14,568 nucleotides of DNA from NCBI GenBank assembly GCA_964428955.1, contig CAYSAD010000008.1, positions 1 to 14,568 of the forward strand, in the 5' to 3' direction. Numbering within the stretch: position 1 is the first letter of the stretch; the number at the start of each line of letters is the position of its first letter. Shown piece after piece: positions 1 to 6,356 of this stretch. The notes beneath the pieces are model-generated. The model ran no database searches. It was given only the letters and a program-made list of their open reading frames with translations, and was not told where the DNA came from. Source of the DNA: CAYSAD01 sp964428955 (lineage in GTDB: Bacteria; Patescibacteriota; Saccharimonadia; Saccharimonadales; Saccharimonadaceae). A program made the position numbers and the translations under genes.

Positions 1-659
1 CTACCCAGACAATTCCAAGTCTGCATGGCGTGGCGTTGATTGCGGGAGGGGGCGGAAGCCCGTCAGCCTTAGCGACACCATCGGTTACTGCGTCGGCTGC
101 ATCGTCGTCGTCAATTAGTGTCTCCTGGGGAGCAGTTAGTGGTGCGACCAGCTATGTCGTCAAGTTTGGCACGTCTAGCCCGGGCTCGACGACAGTTAGT
201 GGCTGTGCCACTATCAGCTGTAGTATCGGTGGTCTGAGCGCCTCAACGACTTACTACGTCAATGTCGTTGCCCTCAACAGCTCTGGCAGTAGTTTGCCGG
301 GAACAGCGAGCGCAGTGACACAGAGTGGAGGTGGGGGTGGAGGAATTACCTACTATACGGCCACTTCTTTGTTCCCTTACTATCAGTGCATTTATCACGC
401 TGACGGTACGGTTGACACGTATAATGGCACTGAACCTTGCCCGCCACCAGCCAACCAGTATCAGAAGGGGGGTAACAGCGTCTCTAATCCCGACAATTCG
501 TCCATGCGCGCTACGTGGTTACAACAAGCGCTTGATGGCTGTAATGCTACACGAAACTCATGGCTCAGCAGTCCACCAACATTTCCATATGGTTCAGGTG
601 AAACATACAAAAATATAGTGGCGGGACCTTGCTCGGCTCCGACAGGCACACTGACATAA
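1..659 (+). CDS. C-terminal part of an FN3-domain surface/secreted protein (5' truncated by window edge)
   Basis: The reading frame is open from the left edge (first full codon at base 3), so the GTG at 30 is not necessarily the start and the gene probably begins outside the window. The visible 218 residues hold a Gly-rich linker (about residues 15-18), one fibronectin type III-like beta domain (about residues 25-107, with the typical core ISVSWGAVSGATSYVVKF and LSASTTYYVNVVA), a second poly-Gly linker, and an unrecognised C-terminal domain of about 105 residues rich in Tyr, Pro, Asn and Cys. Ser/Thr/Gly-rich composition, linkers and paired cysteines suit an extracellular adhesin or appendage component. 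No sortase motif or C-terminal membrane segment is visible. It converges on the next gene with 7 bases between. The role is inferred from composition; only the FN3 fold is a firm call. Confidence 0.75.
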   Translation, partial: TQTIPSLHGVALIAGGGGSPSALATPSVTASAASSSSISVSWGAVSGATSYVVKFGTSSPGSTTVSGCATISCSIGGLSASTTYYVNVVALNSSGSSLPGTASAVTQSGGGGGGITYYTATSLFPYYQCIYHADGTVDTYNGTEPCPPPANQYQKGGNSVSNPDNSSMRATWLQQALDGCNATRNSWLSSPPTFPYGSGETYKNIVAGPCSAPTGTLT

Positions 660-666
660 TGTTAAA

Positions 667-1155
667 TTAGCTAGTTTTTATGCGCCGATAAGCAAACTTT
701 GCAGCTGGCCGCCAGTTGCCGCGACTGTCACTATCGTACTGATAAATTGTCCCGTCTTTAACTTCATTTATTAAAATCAACGCCGGGTTATAAGGTGCCA
801 AGGTACGGTAAAAAATAATGTCATCTTCGCTGACATGACTACGGCCCGGAAAAACATCACGGAACTTAGCCCGGCCGACGGCATCAAAGTAATCAGGTTG
901 GTTCTTGGGTGGAATATACAGTTCAGCTTTAAGGCCTAGCCGACTGACCAGCTTCTTCACATCGCCAAGCAAGAGTTTTGACTGACCTTGGATATGAACC
1001 AACAGCTGTTTCTTCTTCGTTAAAAACACCGTGGCATGCGCCGTCGGGCTAACGGCAATGTCACGCGCGATCACCTGATTAATGTCCGCATCAAATCCAA
1101 ATCTTTCTTTACATATCCGCTCCAGCGCCAGATCGTCGTATATTTCGCCCTTCAT
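667..1155 (-). CDS. Conserved-looking hypothetical protein, function unknown
   Basis: A 162-residue soluble, mixed alpha/beta protein beginning MKGEIYDDLALERIC. I do not recognise the family. Visible features are a Lys-rich strand (FLTKKKQLLVHIQGQSKLL), a segment GDVKKLVSRLGLKAELY, and a C-terminal stretch NEVKDGTIYQYDSDSRGNW followed by a basic end. No signal peptide or membrane segment is seen. An in-frame ATG lies upstream at 1173 (168 residues). I prefer 1155 because a -10 element TACAAT (1164-1169) overlaps the 1173 start, which would put the transcription start at or just before the 1155 ATG, giving a leaderless message. No Shine-Dalgarno precedes either ATG. It is divergent from the hydrolase-like gene and shares its promoter region. 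Confidence 0.7.
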   Translation of the reverse strand: MKGEIYDDLALERICKERFGFDADINQVIARDIAVSPTAHATVFLTKKKQLLVHIQGQSKLLLGDVKKLVSRLGLKAELYIPPKNQPDYFDAVGRAKFRDVFPGRSHVSEDDIIFYRTLAPYNPALILINEVKDGTIYQYDSDSRGNWRPAAKFAYRRIKTS

Positions 1156-1163
1156 ATATTCAT

Positions 1164-1172
1164 ATTGTACCA
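1164..1172 (-). promoter_or_regulatory. Extended -10 promoter TGGTACAAT for the 667-1155 gene
   Basis: On the minus strand TGG immediately precedes TACAAT, the extended -10 form TGnTANNNT. A good -35 is not visible at 16-18 bases (best match ATTAGT). The -10 ends 8 bases before the ATG at 1155, so transcription should begin at or next to the start codon. It sits inside the divergent promoter region of the 1231-2208 gene. Confidence 0.5.
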
Positions 1173-1179
1173 TTTAGTG

Positions 1180-1208
1180 TTTACAAACTAATCCGTAAGC
1201 AGTATGAT
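1180..1208 (+). promoter_or_regulatory. Sigma70-type promoter of the hydrolase-like gene
   Basis: TTTACA (1180-1185), a 17-base spacer, and TATGAT (1203-1208) match the housekeeping consensus at 5/6 and 5/6. The -10 overlaps an in-frame ATG at 1204, so transcription should start around 1215. This excludes 1204 as the translation start and supports the ATG at 1231, which has a Shine-Dalgarno-like AGGGGA at 1220-1225. Confidence 0.65.
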
Positions 1209-1230
1209 GATGGAAATACAGGGGATTTCC

Positions 1231-2208
1231 ATGACACAAACAGAGTTTTTACCCGTTCAATCAACGCTACCTCGCCAGGACGAGGTTTTTTTGGCTCAAA
1301 ACCCAGTACGGAACATTGACCACATCAAGCGCCGCCATCATAAACGTGGTTACGTGGATACGCTGAATGTCACAATGGAGGATGATGTTCGTTATCGGGT
1401 ATATAGCGCCGAGCCAAAAGAACGCATCACCGACACGCCGATGACGATGGCCTTGCCATGGTTTACCAAGAACGAAGGTTTAAACCGTCGTATGATGTAT
1501 CACATAGCCGGGCAGGGAATTCCGGTTGATGTGGTGACCGTCGAACAGAATTTGTCATATCTGCCACACCTGGGAAAAAGCGCACATAACCAGCTGGAAA
1601 TTAGCCGCCAAACCGCGGCACTATATGAGCGAAATGATGATGAGATATACGTCAATGGTGTCTCGCGCGGTGCCATGATCGGCTTTGCCCTCAACGCCTT
1701 CGCAAAAGCACACGGCAAAGAGGTACTTTATAGCGACTTACTCGTCCCATGCTATCCGGAGCGGCTGAATATCATACGCGACGCCCTGACATACGTAGCG
1801 CTACCAAAACACGAATTATCATCAATCGCGGCTTTCCGTTCTTTGCCAGTCAAACTGATGGCCAAATACCCGGGTACGCTTGACATTTCACCGCGCGGGA
1901 TCGTACAACATATAAAATCGATCCCAACCTTAACCAGTGGCGCAGCCGGAGAGGCTGCCTTAATGATGCCGAACGACACCACTGCACATGTCAGCGTGTT
2001 CGATGGAGATATCATGAGTCAAGGTGAACGTTGGCGCGAACTTTTAAGTGACTTTCCGAATATCACCGTTGAAAACATAGCCGGCGGTGGCCACTTGAGT
2101 TGTGCCAGCGAACCGACCTACTGCGACTGGGCAAAGCGCATTGACTCACTAGCTTTTGATATTCGCGGTGACCGACCGCTCGGCACGACTGCTTTGCACG
2201 CCGTCTGA
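1231..2208 (+). CDS. Alpha/beta hydrolase-fold protein
   Basis: 325 residues. The nucleophile elbow is G143-V-S-R-G147 with Ser145 as probable nucleophile, preceded by a beta strand (EIYVN) and followed by a small-residue helix. Late in the chain are FDGD (258-260), offering the acid, and GGGH with His288, the usual catalytic His position. The substrate is unknown; esterase, lipase, thioesterase or acyltransferase-like activity are all possible. The N-terminal 60 residues contain a basic HIKRRHHKRG segment and no signal peptide, so it is probably cytosolic. The start at 1231 is chosen because the promoter -10 covers the earlier ATGs at 1204 and 1207 and because AGGGGA lies 5 bases upstream. 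The helicase gene starts 28 bases after its stop. The fold is reasonably sure, the reaction is not. Confidence 0.72.
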   Translation: MTQTEFLPVQSTLPRQDEVFLAQNPVRNIDHIKRRHHKRGYVDTLNVTMEDDVRYRVYSAEPKERITDTPMTMALPWFTKNEGLNRRMMYHIAGQGIPVDVVTVEQNLSYLPHLGKSAHNQLEISRQTAALYERNDDEIYVNGVSRGAMIGFALNAFAKAHGKEVLYSDLLVPCYPERLNIIRDALTYVALPKHELSSIAAFRSLPVKLMAKYPGTLDISPRGIVQHIKSIPTLTSGAAGEAALMMPNDTTAHVSVFDGDIMSQGERWRELLSDFPNITVENIAGGGHLSCASEPTYCDWAKRIDSLAFDIRGDRPLGTTALHAV

Positions 2209-2222
2209 CTGCTAGCTATAGT
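2193..2222 (+). promoter_or_regulatory. Candidate promoter upstream of the helicase-nuclease gene
   Basis: TTTGCA (2193-2198), 18 bases, TATAGT (2217-2222), 14 bases before the ATG at 2237. An alternative -10, TACAAT, overlaps at 2222-2227. The -35 lies in the 3' end of the preceding gene. The ribosome site is weak (GAAG at 2228-2231), so the leader would be very short. Confidence 0.4.
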
Positions 2223-2236
2223 ACAATGAAGATACG

Positions 2237-5200
2237 ATGGATTTTTCGACGCGGTACAAAGCTCTGAACGACGCCCAGAAGCAGGCAGTCGATCACGTAG
2301 ATGGGCCGTTGATGGTCGTGGCTGGACCGGGCACCGGCAAGACCGAACTGCTTAGCATGCGAGTGGCTAAGATATTACAATCGACCGACACGTTGCCCCA
2401 AAATATCTTGTGTCTGACCTTTACGGAAAGTGGTGCCGATGCCATGCGCGACCGGTTGACTGATATTATCGGCCAAGATGCCTATAAAGTGCCGATCCAT
2501 ACCTTTCACGGCTTCGGTGCCGATGTCATCAATCGTTACAACGATTACTTCTATAGTGGTGCGGATTTTCGAACGGCTCACGAATTGGATGCCTATGAGA
2601 TAGTCCGCGGCATTCTGGATGAACTCAATTATACCAATCCGCTGACTACGAGACTGAACGGTGACTACGTTCACATCAAACAGATTCTTTCGACCATTTC
2701 CGAGCTAAAACGCAGCGGTCTGACCACTAGCGAACTGCTACAGATTTTTGACGCGAACGACGCACTATTCGATGCCGTTGAACCGACGCTGACCGATGCA
2801 TTCAGTAGTCGTATCAGTATGACGACCCTGCCTTTATTGTTGCCGGTTACTGAAACGATCACGCAATTACCAACCATGGAACTGCCAGCTGACATCGCGC
2901 CATTACCGAACATGCTGGCGCTGAGTTTAGCCCGGGCTGTTGACGAAGCGTTGGCTGGTAAATCAACCAAACCGGTTACCGCTTGGAAGCGGCAATGGCT
3001 GGAAAAGGACGAAAGCAACCGCGACGTATTTAAAGCTCGTAAACGCCAATCGAAGCTGCGTGCTCTGCTTGTCGTATACGATTTATATCTAGCGCGCATG
3101 CAGGAAGCTAAATTATTTGATTTCGACGACATGATTTTGCAGGTGGTGCATGCCATGGAAACGCAACCCGAATTGAAATTCAATTTGCAAGAACAGTACC
3201 AATATATCATGGTTGACGAGTTTCAAGACACCAACTTGGCACAGGACCGAATTTTGCGTAATCTGACTAATAACGAAGTGTCAGGTGGTCGCCCGAATAT
3301 CATGGTTGTCGGGGATGATGACCAAGCAATTTATAGCTTCCAGGGTGCCGACGTGGGAAACATCATAGCATTTCGGGAACGTTACCAAGATGTCCGACTG
3401 ATTACGCTCAAGGATAATTATCGCTCTGTCGAGCCGATCCTGCAGGCCGCGCGTGGCGTCATTACCCAAGGAAAAAACCGATTGGAATCAATTATCAAAG
3501 GAATCGATAAGACTCTGACCGCCCACGTGAAAGTGTCCAGTTCGACGTTGATTGAATTACGCGAGTACGACACACCGCCTGACGAGCGAGCGGCACTAGT
3601 TGCCGACATCAAAGCTCAGCTGATCAAAAAAACCGACAAGCGATCGATTGCTGTCCTAGCCAGGCGGCACAGCGAGTTGCTGCAATTGTTGCCGTACTTT
3701 GCCGACGCCGATATTACCGTTAGTTACGAAAAACGCGATAACGTACTCGACAATGAACTAATCCAACTAGTCATTCAAATTACCGAACTGGTGATGGCCC
3801 TAGCTGAAAACCAACACGACGAGGCCGAGCAATTATTAACTGAAATCCTACCGCACCCAGCCTGGGGCTTCAACGCCGAAACGATCTGGCGACTCAGTTT
3901 GTCAGCTCACAAGACGCACCAGACCTGGCTAGAAATCATGGCCTCGTTGCCGGCGTTCCAACCACTACGTTCATGGCTACTGGAACTAGCGCAGTCAGTC
4001 GCTACCATGCCGCTAGAACGATTACTTGACGATGTCGTCGGTACGAACGAAACAATAAACGGTTCGCCACTCTATAATTATTTCTTTAATGAACAAACGC
4101 TAAAGGATGACCCAGCCCGTTATGTCAACTACCTTGAAGCACTCAGAGCGATCCGCGAGAAAGTCCGCGATTATCAACCGGGTATTACGCCAACCATAAA
4201 AACATTCGTGGAATGCATCGACTTACACTTACAGCTCGACATTCCGATCACAGTACAGCGCGAAGGCTCACATCAAACTGACGCAGTGCAGTTGATGACC
4301 GTCCATAAATCAAAGGGTCGTGAGTTTGATAATGTCTATATTACCGGTGCGATTGACAGCGCATGGGGTGAGAAAGTCCGTTCACCAAGCCGACTAATTT
4401 CATATCCGGAAAACCTGCCGTTAATACCCCCAGGAGCAGAACTTGACGAACGGCTACGGTTATTCTTCGTAGCTATGACGCGCGCCAAGCAGCGTTTAAT
4501 CATATCCTACGCCCGCCAAAGTGAAAGCGGTCAAGAGTTGCGCAAGGCCAGTTTCTTACTACCGCTCACCGTCAGAGCAACAAGCGCGCCAGCCCACGAC
4601 ACGTTAACCGACCAGCTCCAAGCTGCCCGCCACGCCTGGTACGAGCCGTTAGTGCGACCGATTACCAGTTCCATGCACGAGGTACTACAACCATCGCTTG
4701 AGCACTACAAACTTAGCGCAACTCATTTAAACACCTTCCTCGATGTCTCACGAGGTGGCCCGCAAGCTTTCCTATTGAATCACTTACTGCGATTCCCGAG
4801 TGCTATGCCGGCTGCAGCAGCTTACGGCTCGGCCATTCACGCTACCCTACAGCGCACTCACAGTCATTTAAAAGCGACCGGCCAACAACGACCACTGGAA
4901 GACATCCTGCACGACTTTGAAGTAAATCTGCGCGATAAATACCTGACACCAGGTGAATACGATGAATTTTACGAACGAGGTGAAATCACGCTAGGCGCGT
5001 TTTTGGCCGCTCATTACGATGACTTCTCGGCCGATCAGAAAGTCGAATTGGGTTTTGGTGGCCAGCAGGTGATAGTCGGCGACGCTCAGCTGACCGGTGC
5101 GTTGGATTTGGTCGATGTCAACGATACCGATAAGACAATCATTGTGACTGATTATAAAACCGGTAAGCCGTCACGTTCCTGGCAGGGCAAAACTGATTTT

Positions 5201-5509
5201 GAAAAGATTAAACTGCATAAATATAAACAGCAGCTAATGTTTTACAAACTACTGATTGAGAACTCACGTGATTATCATGCATATACAACCACGCGCGGCG
5301 TGCTGCAGTTTGTCGAACCGACTCAAAGTGGTGAAATCTTAGCGCTTGATTCTGAGTTCACGACGGAAGAAATGTCTCAGTTCACCAAGCTGATTGAGGC
5401 CGTTTGGCGGCACATCATAGCGCTTGATTTACCCAACGCCGGGGCATACGAGCCGTCTTATAAGGGTATGATGGCATTCGAAGACGATTTACTTGCCGAG
5501 GGTAATTGA
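2237..5509 (+). CDS. UvrD/PcrA-like SF1 DNA helicase fused to a RecB-family PD-(D/E)XK nuclease
   Basis: 1090 residues; an ATP-dependent 3'-5' DNA helicase-nuclease expected to act in double-strand break processing or repair. Helicase motifs appear in order: Q motif LNDAQKQAV (10-18), Walker A GPGTGKT (30-36), Ia LTFTESGADAM, motif II VDEFQD (326-331), motif III GDDDQAIYSFQGA (359-371), IV LKDNYRS (391-397), V MTVHKSKGREFD (687-698), VI FFVAMTRAK (743-751, Arg749). The C-terminal third carries the nuclease: GSAIHATL, then GALDLVD (Asp957) and DYKTGK (Asp972, Lys974), then a YKQQLMFY helix, the RecB/AddB order. This resembles each chain of mycobacterial AdnAB or AddA more than housekeeping UvrD, which lacks a nuclease. 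No partner subunit is visible nearby, nor the four-Cys iron-sulphur cluster of AddB. The start has only a weak ribosome site. The catalytic assignments follow family knowledge. Confidence 0.93.
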   Translation: MDFSTRYKALNDAQKQAVDHVDGPLMVVAGPGTGKTELLSMRVAKILQSTDTLPQNILCLTFTESGADAMRDRLTDIIGQDAYKVPIHTFHGFGADVINRYNDYFYSGADFRTAHELDAYEIVRGILDELNYTNPLTTRLNGDYVHIKQILSTISELKRSGLTTSELLQIFDANDALFDAVEPTLTDAFSSRISMTTLPLLLPVTETITQLPTMELPADIAPLPNMLALSLARAVDEALAGKSTKPVTAWKRQWLEKDESNRDVFKARKRQSKLRALLVVYDLYLARMQEAKLFDFDDMILQVVHAMETQPELKFNLQEQYQYIMVDEFQDTNLAQDRILRNLTNNEVSGGRPNIMVVGDDDQAIYSFQGADVGNIIAFRERYQDVRLITLKDNYRSVEPILQAARGVITQGKNRLESIIKGIDKTLTAHVKVSSSTLIELREYDTPPDERAALVADIKAQLIKKTDKRSIAVLARRHSELLQLLPYFADADITVSYEKRDNVLDNELIQLVIQITELVMALAENQHDEAEQLLTEILPHPAWGFNAETIWRLSLSAHKTHQTWLEIMASLPAFQPLRSWLLELAQSVATMPLERLLDDVVGTNETINGSPLYNYFFNEQTLKDDPARYVNYLEALRAIREKVRDYQPGITPTIKTFVECIDLHLQLDIPITVQREGSHQTDAVQLMTVHKSKGREFDNVYITGAIDSAWGEKVRSPSRLISYPENLPLIPPGAELDERLRLFFVAMTRAKQRLIISYARQSESGQELRKASFLLPLTVRATSAPAHDTLTDQLQAARHAWYEPLVRPITSSMHEVLQPSLEHYKLSATHLNTFLDVSRGGPQAFLLNHLLRFPSAMPAAAAYGSAIHATLQRTHSHLKATGQQRPLEDILHDFEVNLRDKYLTPGEYDEFYERGEITLGAFLAAHYDDFSADQKVELGFGGQQVIVGDAQLTGALDLVDVNDTDKTIIVTDYKTGKPSRSWQGKTDFEKIKLHKYKQQLMFYKLLIENSRDYHAYTTTRGVLQFVEPTQSGEILALDSEFTTEEMSQFTKLIEAVWRHIIALDLPNAGAYEPSYKGMMAFEDDLLAEGN

Positions 5510-5534
5510 CAATATAGCTAGTTTACGCTATGCT
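5506..5534 (+). promoter_or_regulatory. Strong sigma70 promoter for the structured RNA / zinc mini-protein unit
   Basis: TTGACA (5506-5511, 6/6 match) overlaps the helicase stop codon, followed by a 17-base spacer and TATGCT (5529-5534). Predicted transcription start is near 5541, exactly at the base of the first hairpin. Two direct copies of GCTAGTT (5517-5523 and 5532-5538, 15 bases apart) flank the -10 and could be a binding site. This is the best consensus promoter in the window. Confidence 0.75.
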
Positions 5535-5542
5535 AGTTATCA

Positions 5543-5622
5543 GCTTACGATAGTGGAAGGGTAGACAAGACGGCAAAATCTTTTTTTGGCGCGTTGTCTG
5601 CACTTCCGTTGATTTCGTAAGC
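5543..5622 (+). other. Long imperfect hairpin at the 5' end of the structured RNA
   Basis: Nested complementary pairs: GCTTACGA (5543-5550) with TCGTAAGC (5615-5622), 8 bp perfect; GGAAG (5555-5559) with CTTCC (5603-5607); AGACAA (5563-5568) with TTGTCT (5594-5599). The apical loop holds A4 and T7 runs. The T7 run (5581-5587) lies in the loop rather than after a stem, so this is not a terminator. Transcription should begin directly at its base. Confidence 0.6.
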
Positions 5623-5646
5623 GAACTTTGACAGGAATAGTGCATA

Positions 5647-5775
5647 CGGAATGTAGCTCAGAGGTAGAGCACATGTAGCCTGGACGTTTCTCTTGATAAA
5701 ATTCCGCGGAATTTATCAAAAGTAATCGTTCATGTGATCATCATGGGGACGCAGGTTCGAATCCTGTCATTCCGA
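5647..5775 (+). tRNA. tRNA-like domain with an expanded (about 60 extra bases) anticodon arm
   Basis: Acceptor strands CGGAATG (5647-5653) and CATTCCG (5768-5774) pair perfectly over 7 bp, followed by discriminator A5775; no CCA is encoded. T8 and A9 are present. The D arm is GCTC-AGAGGTA-GAGC (5656-5670) with the GG needed for elbow contacts. The T arm is GCAGG-TTCGAAT-CCTGT (5751-5767), fully canonical. In place of a 17-base anticodon arm there are about 75 bases: CATG at 5672-5675 can pair with CATG at 5742-5745 (classic register, variable loop GGGAC) or, as ACATG, with CATGT at 5731-5735. Inside is a strong hairpin (5693-5719, CGCG loop). No anticodon can be assigned: the bases after the 5' stem lack U33. 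It could be a tRNA interrupted by an insertion or intron, a tRNA pseudogene, or a tRNA mimic in a regulatory RNA. Confidence 0.55.
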
Positions 5776-5885
5776 CTGGTGAGAAATCACCGCCATGTTC
5801 CCGGCACGCCCGGGCCAGGAGTGTAGGTACACCGAAGAGCGAGCCAACTCATACTAGAGCTTGCGATGACTCGGCTTCCTCCTGG

Positions 5886-5976
5886 GGTGGACAGCAAAGA
5901 TATGCCAAGTAGATAGTCTTCACTCACGTCGCCTATCGAACGGCCTAGTCGCGCTGACTAAACTTTGCTGTCCACC
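5886..5976 (+). other. 14-bp perfect stem closing the 3' domain of the structured RNA
   Basis: GGTGGACAGCAAAG (5886-5899) is exactly complementary to CTTTGCTGTCCACC (5963-5976). The enclosed 63 bases form a further TAGTC/GACTA stem (5914-5918 with 5956-5960) and a small GCC/GGC hairpin (5931-5944). It is not followed by a U tract, so it is not a terminator. The gene for the zinc mini-protein begins 45 bases downstream. Confidence 0.6.
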
Positions 5977-6020
5977 AACGCAACTTCGTATTTGACCCAT
6001 ACTCTGAAAAGGTGTGACTA

Positions 6021-6167
6021 ATGGCGAAATGTACCGGCTGTAAAGGCTCCGGCAAGTGCTCTGTCTGCAAAGGCAAAGGCACGACAGGCGGAGGTTTTGG
6101 CAACCAGCTTGCATGCAAGGGTTGCCAAATGACTGGAAACTGCGCAACATGCGGAGGCAAGGGTTAG
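6021..6167 (+). CDS. 48-residue DnaJ-type zinc-finger mini-protein (four CxxCxGxG-like motifs)
   Basis: A very short gene with a clear ribosome site: AAAAGG about 9 bases before ATG 6021. The protein contains four motifs in the spacing of the DnaJ cysteine-rich domain: C4-TG-C7-KGSG, C13-SV-C16-KGKG, C32-KG-C35-QMTG and C41-AT-C44-GGKG. By analogy two zinc ions are bound, motifs 1 with 4 and 2 with 3. The domain stands alone: no J-domain or substrate-binding region is present. It is basic (Lys-rich) and Gly-rich, so RNA or protein binding is plausible. Comparable free-standing domains are known, for example the anti-TRAP regulator of Bacillus, which is controlled through a tRNA-sensing leader; the parallel with the tRNA-like element upstream here is an inference only. 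It is transcribed from the 5506 promoter and followed by a terminator. Confidence 0.8.
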   Translation: MAKCTGCKGSGKCSVCKGKGTTGGGFGNQLACKGCQMTGNCATCGGKG

Positions 6168-6244
6168 GCCAACCTTTGCGAGCGGACGCCACGGCGCAAA
6201 AACAGGTATCCGGTGATTACGCATCGCCACGCACTATTCCTGTC

Positions 6245-6296
6245 CGTCTCACAGACTTCATGAAATCATTCGTGACCTCTGTGAGGCGTTTTTTAT
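6245..6296 (+). terminator. Rho-independent terminator after the zinc mini-protein gene
   Basis: CGTCTCACAGA (6245-6255) pairs with TCTGTGAGGCG (6278-6288) over 11 bp including one G-U, with a 22-base loop, followed at once by T6 and then ATTTGT. It closes the unit begun at 5541, giving a transcript of about 750 bases, and separates it from the next operon. Confidence 0.8.
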
Positions 6297-6307
6297 TTGT
6301 CAAATTT

Positions 6308-6333
6308 ATGGTATTATGGAAGCTCGATACCAT
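6308..6333 (+). promoter_or_regulatory. Extended -10 promoter with an overlapping palindrome (possible operator)
   Basis: TGGTATTAT (6309-6317) is an extended -10 element. It lies within a perfect 7-bp inverted repeat, ATGGTAT (6308-6314) and ATACCAT (6327-6333), which spans the expected start site near 6324. Either a repressor site or a 5'-end hairpin of the message is possible. The -35 region is only a T run. Confidence 0.5.
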
Positions 6334-6356
6334 CATAAAAACAAAAGGAACATGCC

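Larger units (their letters stand above)
5541..5980 (+). ncRNA. Unrecognised structured RNA / long 5' leader containing a tRNA-like domain
   Basis: About 440 bases without a convincing reading frame on either strand, between a strong promoter and a short gene. Three structured parts can be read by eye. First, a long hairpin (5543-5622) closed by an 8-bp perfect stem. Second, a tRNA-like domain (5647-5775). Third, a 3' part: GGTGA-GAAA-TCACC (5778-5791), CCCGG/CCGGG (5800-5814), CCAGGA/TCCTGG (5815-5820 with 5880-5885) enclosing a GTGT/ACAC hairpin (5821-5832) and a branched arm, then a 14-bp perfect stem (5886-5976). I compared it mentally with tmRNA, RNase P, SRP, 6S, T-box and group I introns and found none of their diagnostic sequences. 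It may be a free RNA, or a leader controlling the zinc protein gene that starts 40 bases downstream. Structures are hand-folded. Confidence 0.6.

Noticed and set aside
2671..3210. 179-residue minus-strand ORF inside the helicase gene
   Set aside because: The plus strand encodes conserved helicase sequence here, and the shadow product is Ser/Arg/Cys rich with no recognisable domain or ribosome site.
5571..5590. Terminator at the T7 run
   Set aside because: The T run sits in the apical loop of a larger hairpin and is not preceded by a GC-rich stem.
5628..5656. Second promoter with TTGACA at 5628-5633 just before the tRNA-like domain
   Set aside because: At 16-18 bases downstream there is no acceptable -10 (ATGTAG at 17); the upstream promoter is far better.
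5882..5899. T-box-like GGGGTGGACAGC resembling the conserved T-box sequence
   Set aside because: Only the GGGTGG part matches, it lies in a perfect 14-bp stem rather than a bulge, no terminator follows it, and no specifier stem I is recognisable.
5886..5962. Group I intron signature (AAGATAT-like S element and GACTAAA-like R element)
   Set aside because: The two elements occur in the reverse of the required order (S-like near 5897, R-like near 5956) and no P/Q elements or P7 pairing are visible; short AT-rich matches are likely by chance.
5541..5980. tmRNA, RNase P RNA, SRP RNA or 6S RNA
   Set aside because: No tag reading frame or tmRNA termini, no GAGGAAAGTCC core of RNase P RNA, no SRP domain IV GGAA/AGCAG loop, and no 6S-like single long bulged duplex.
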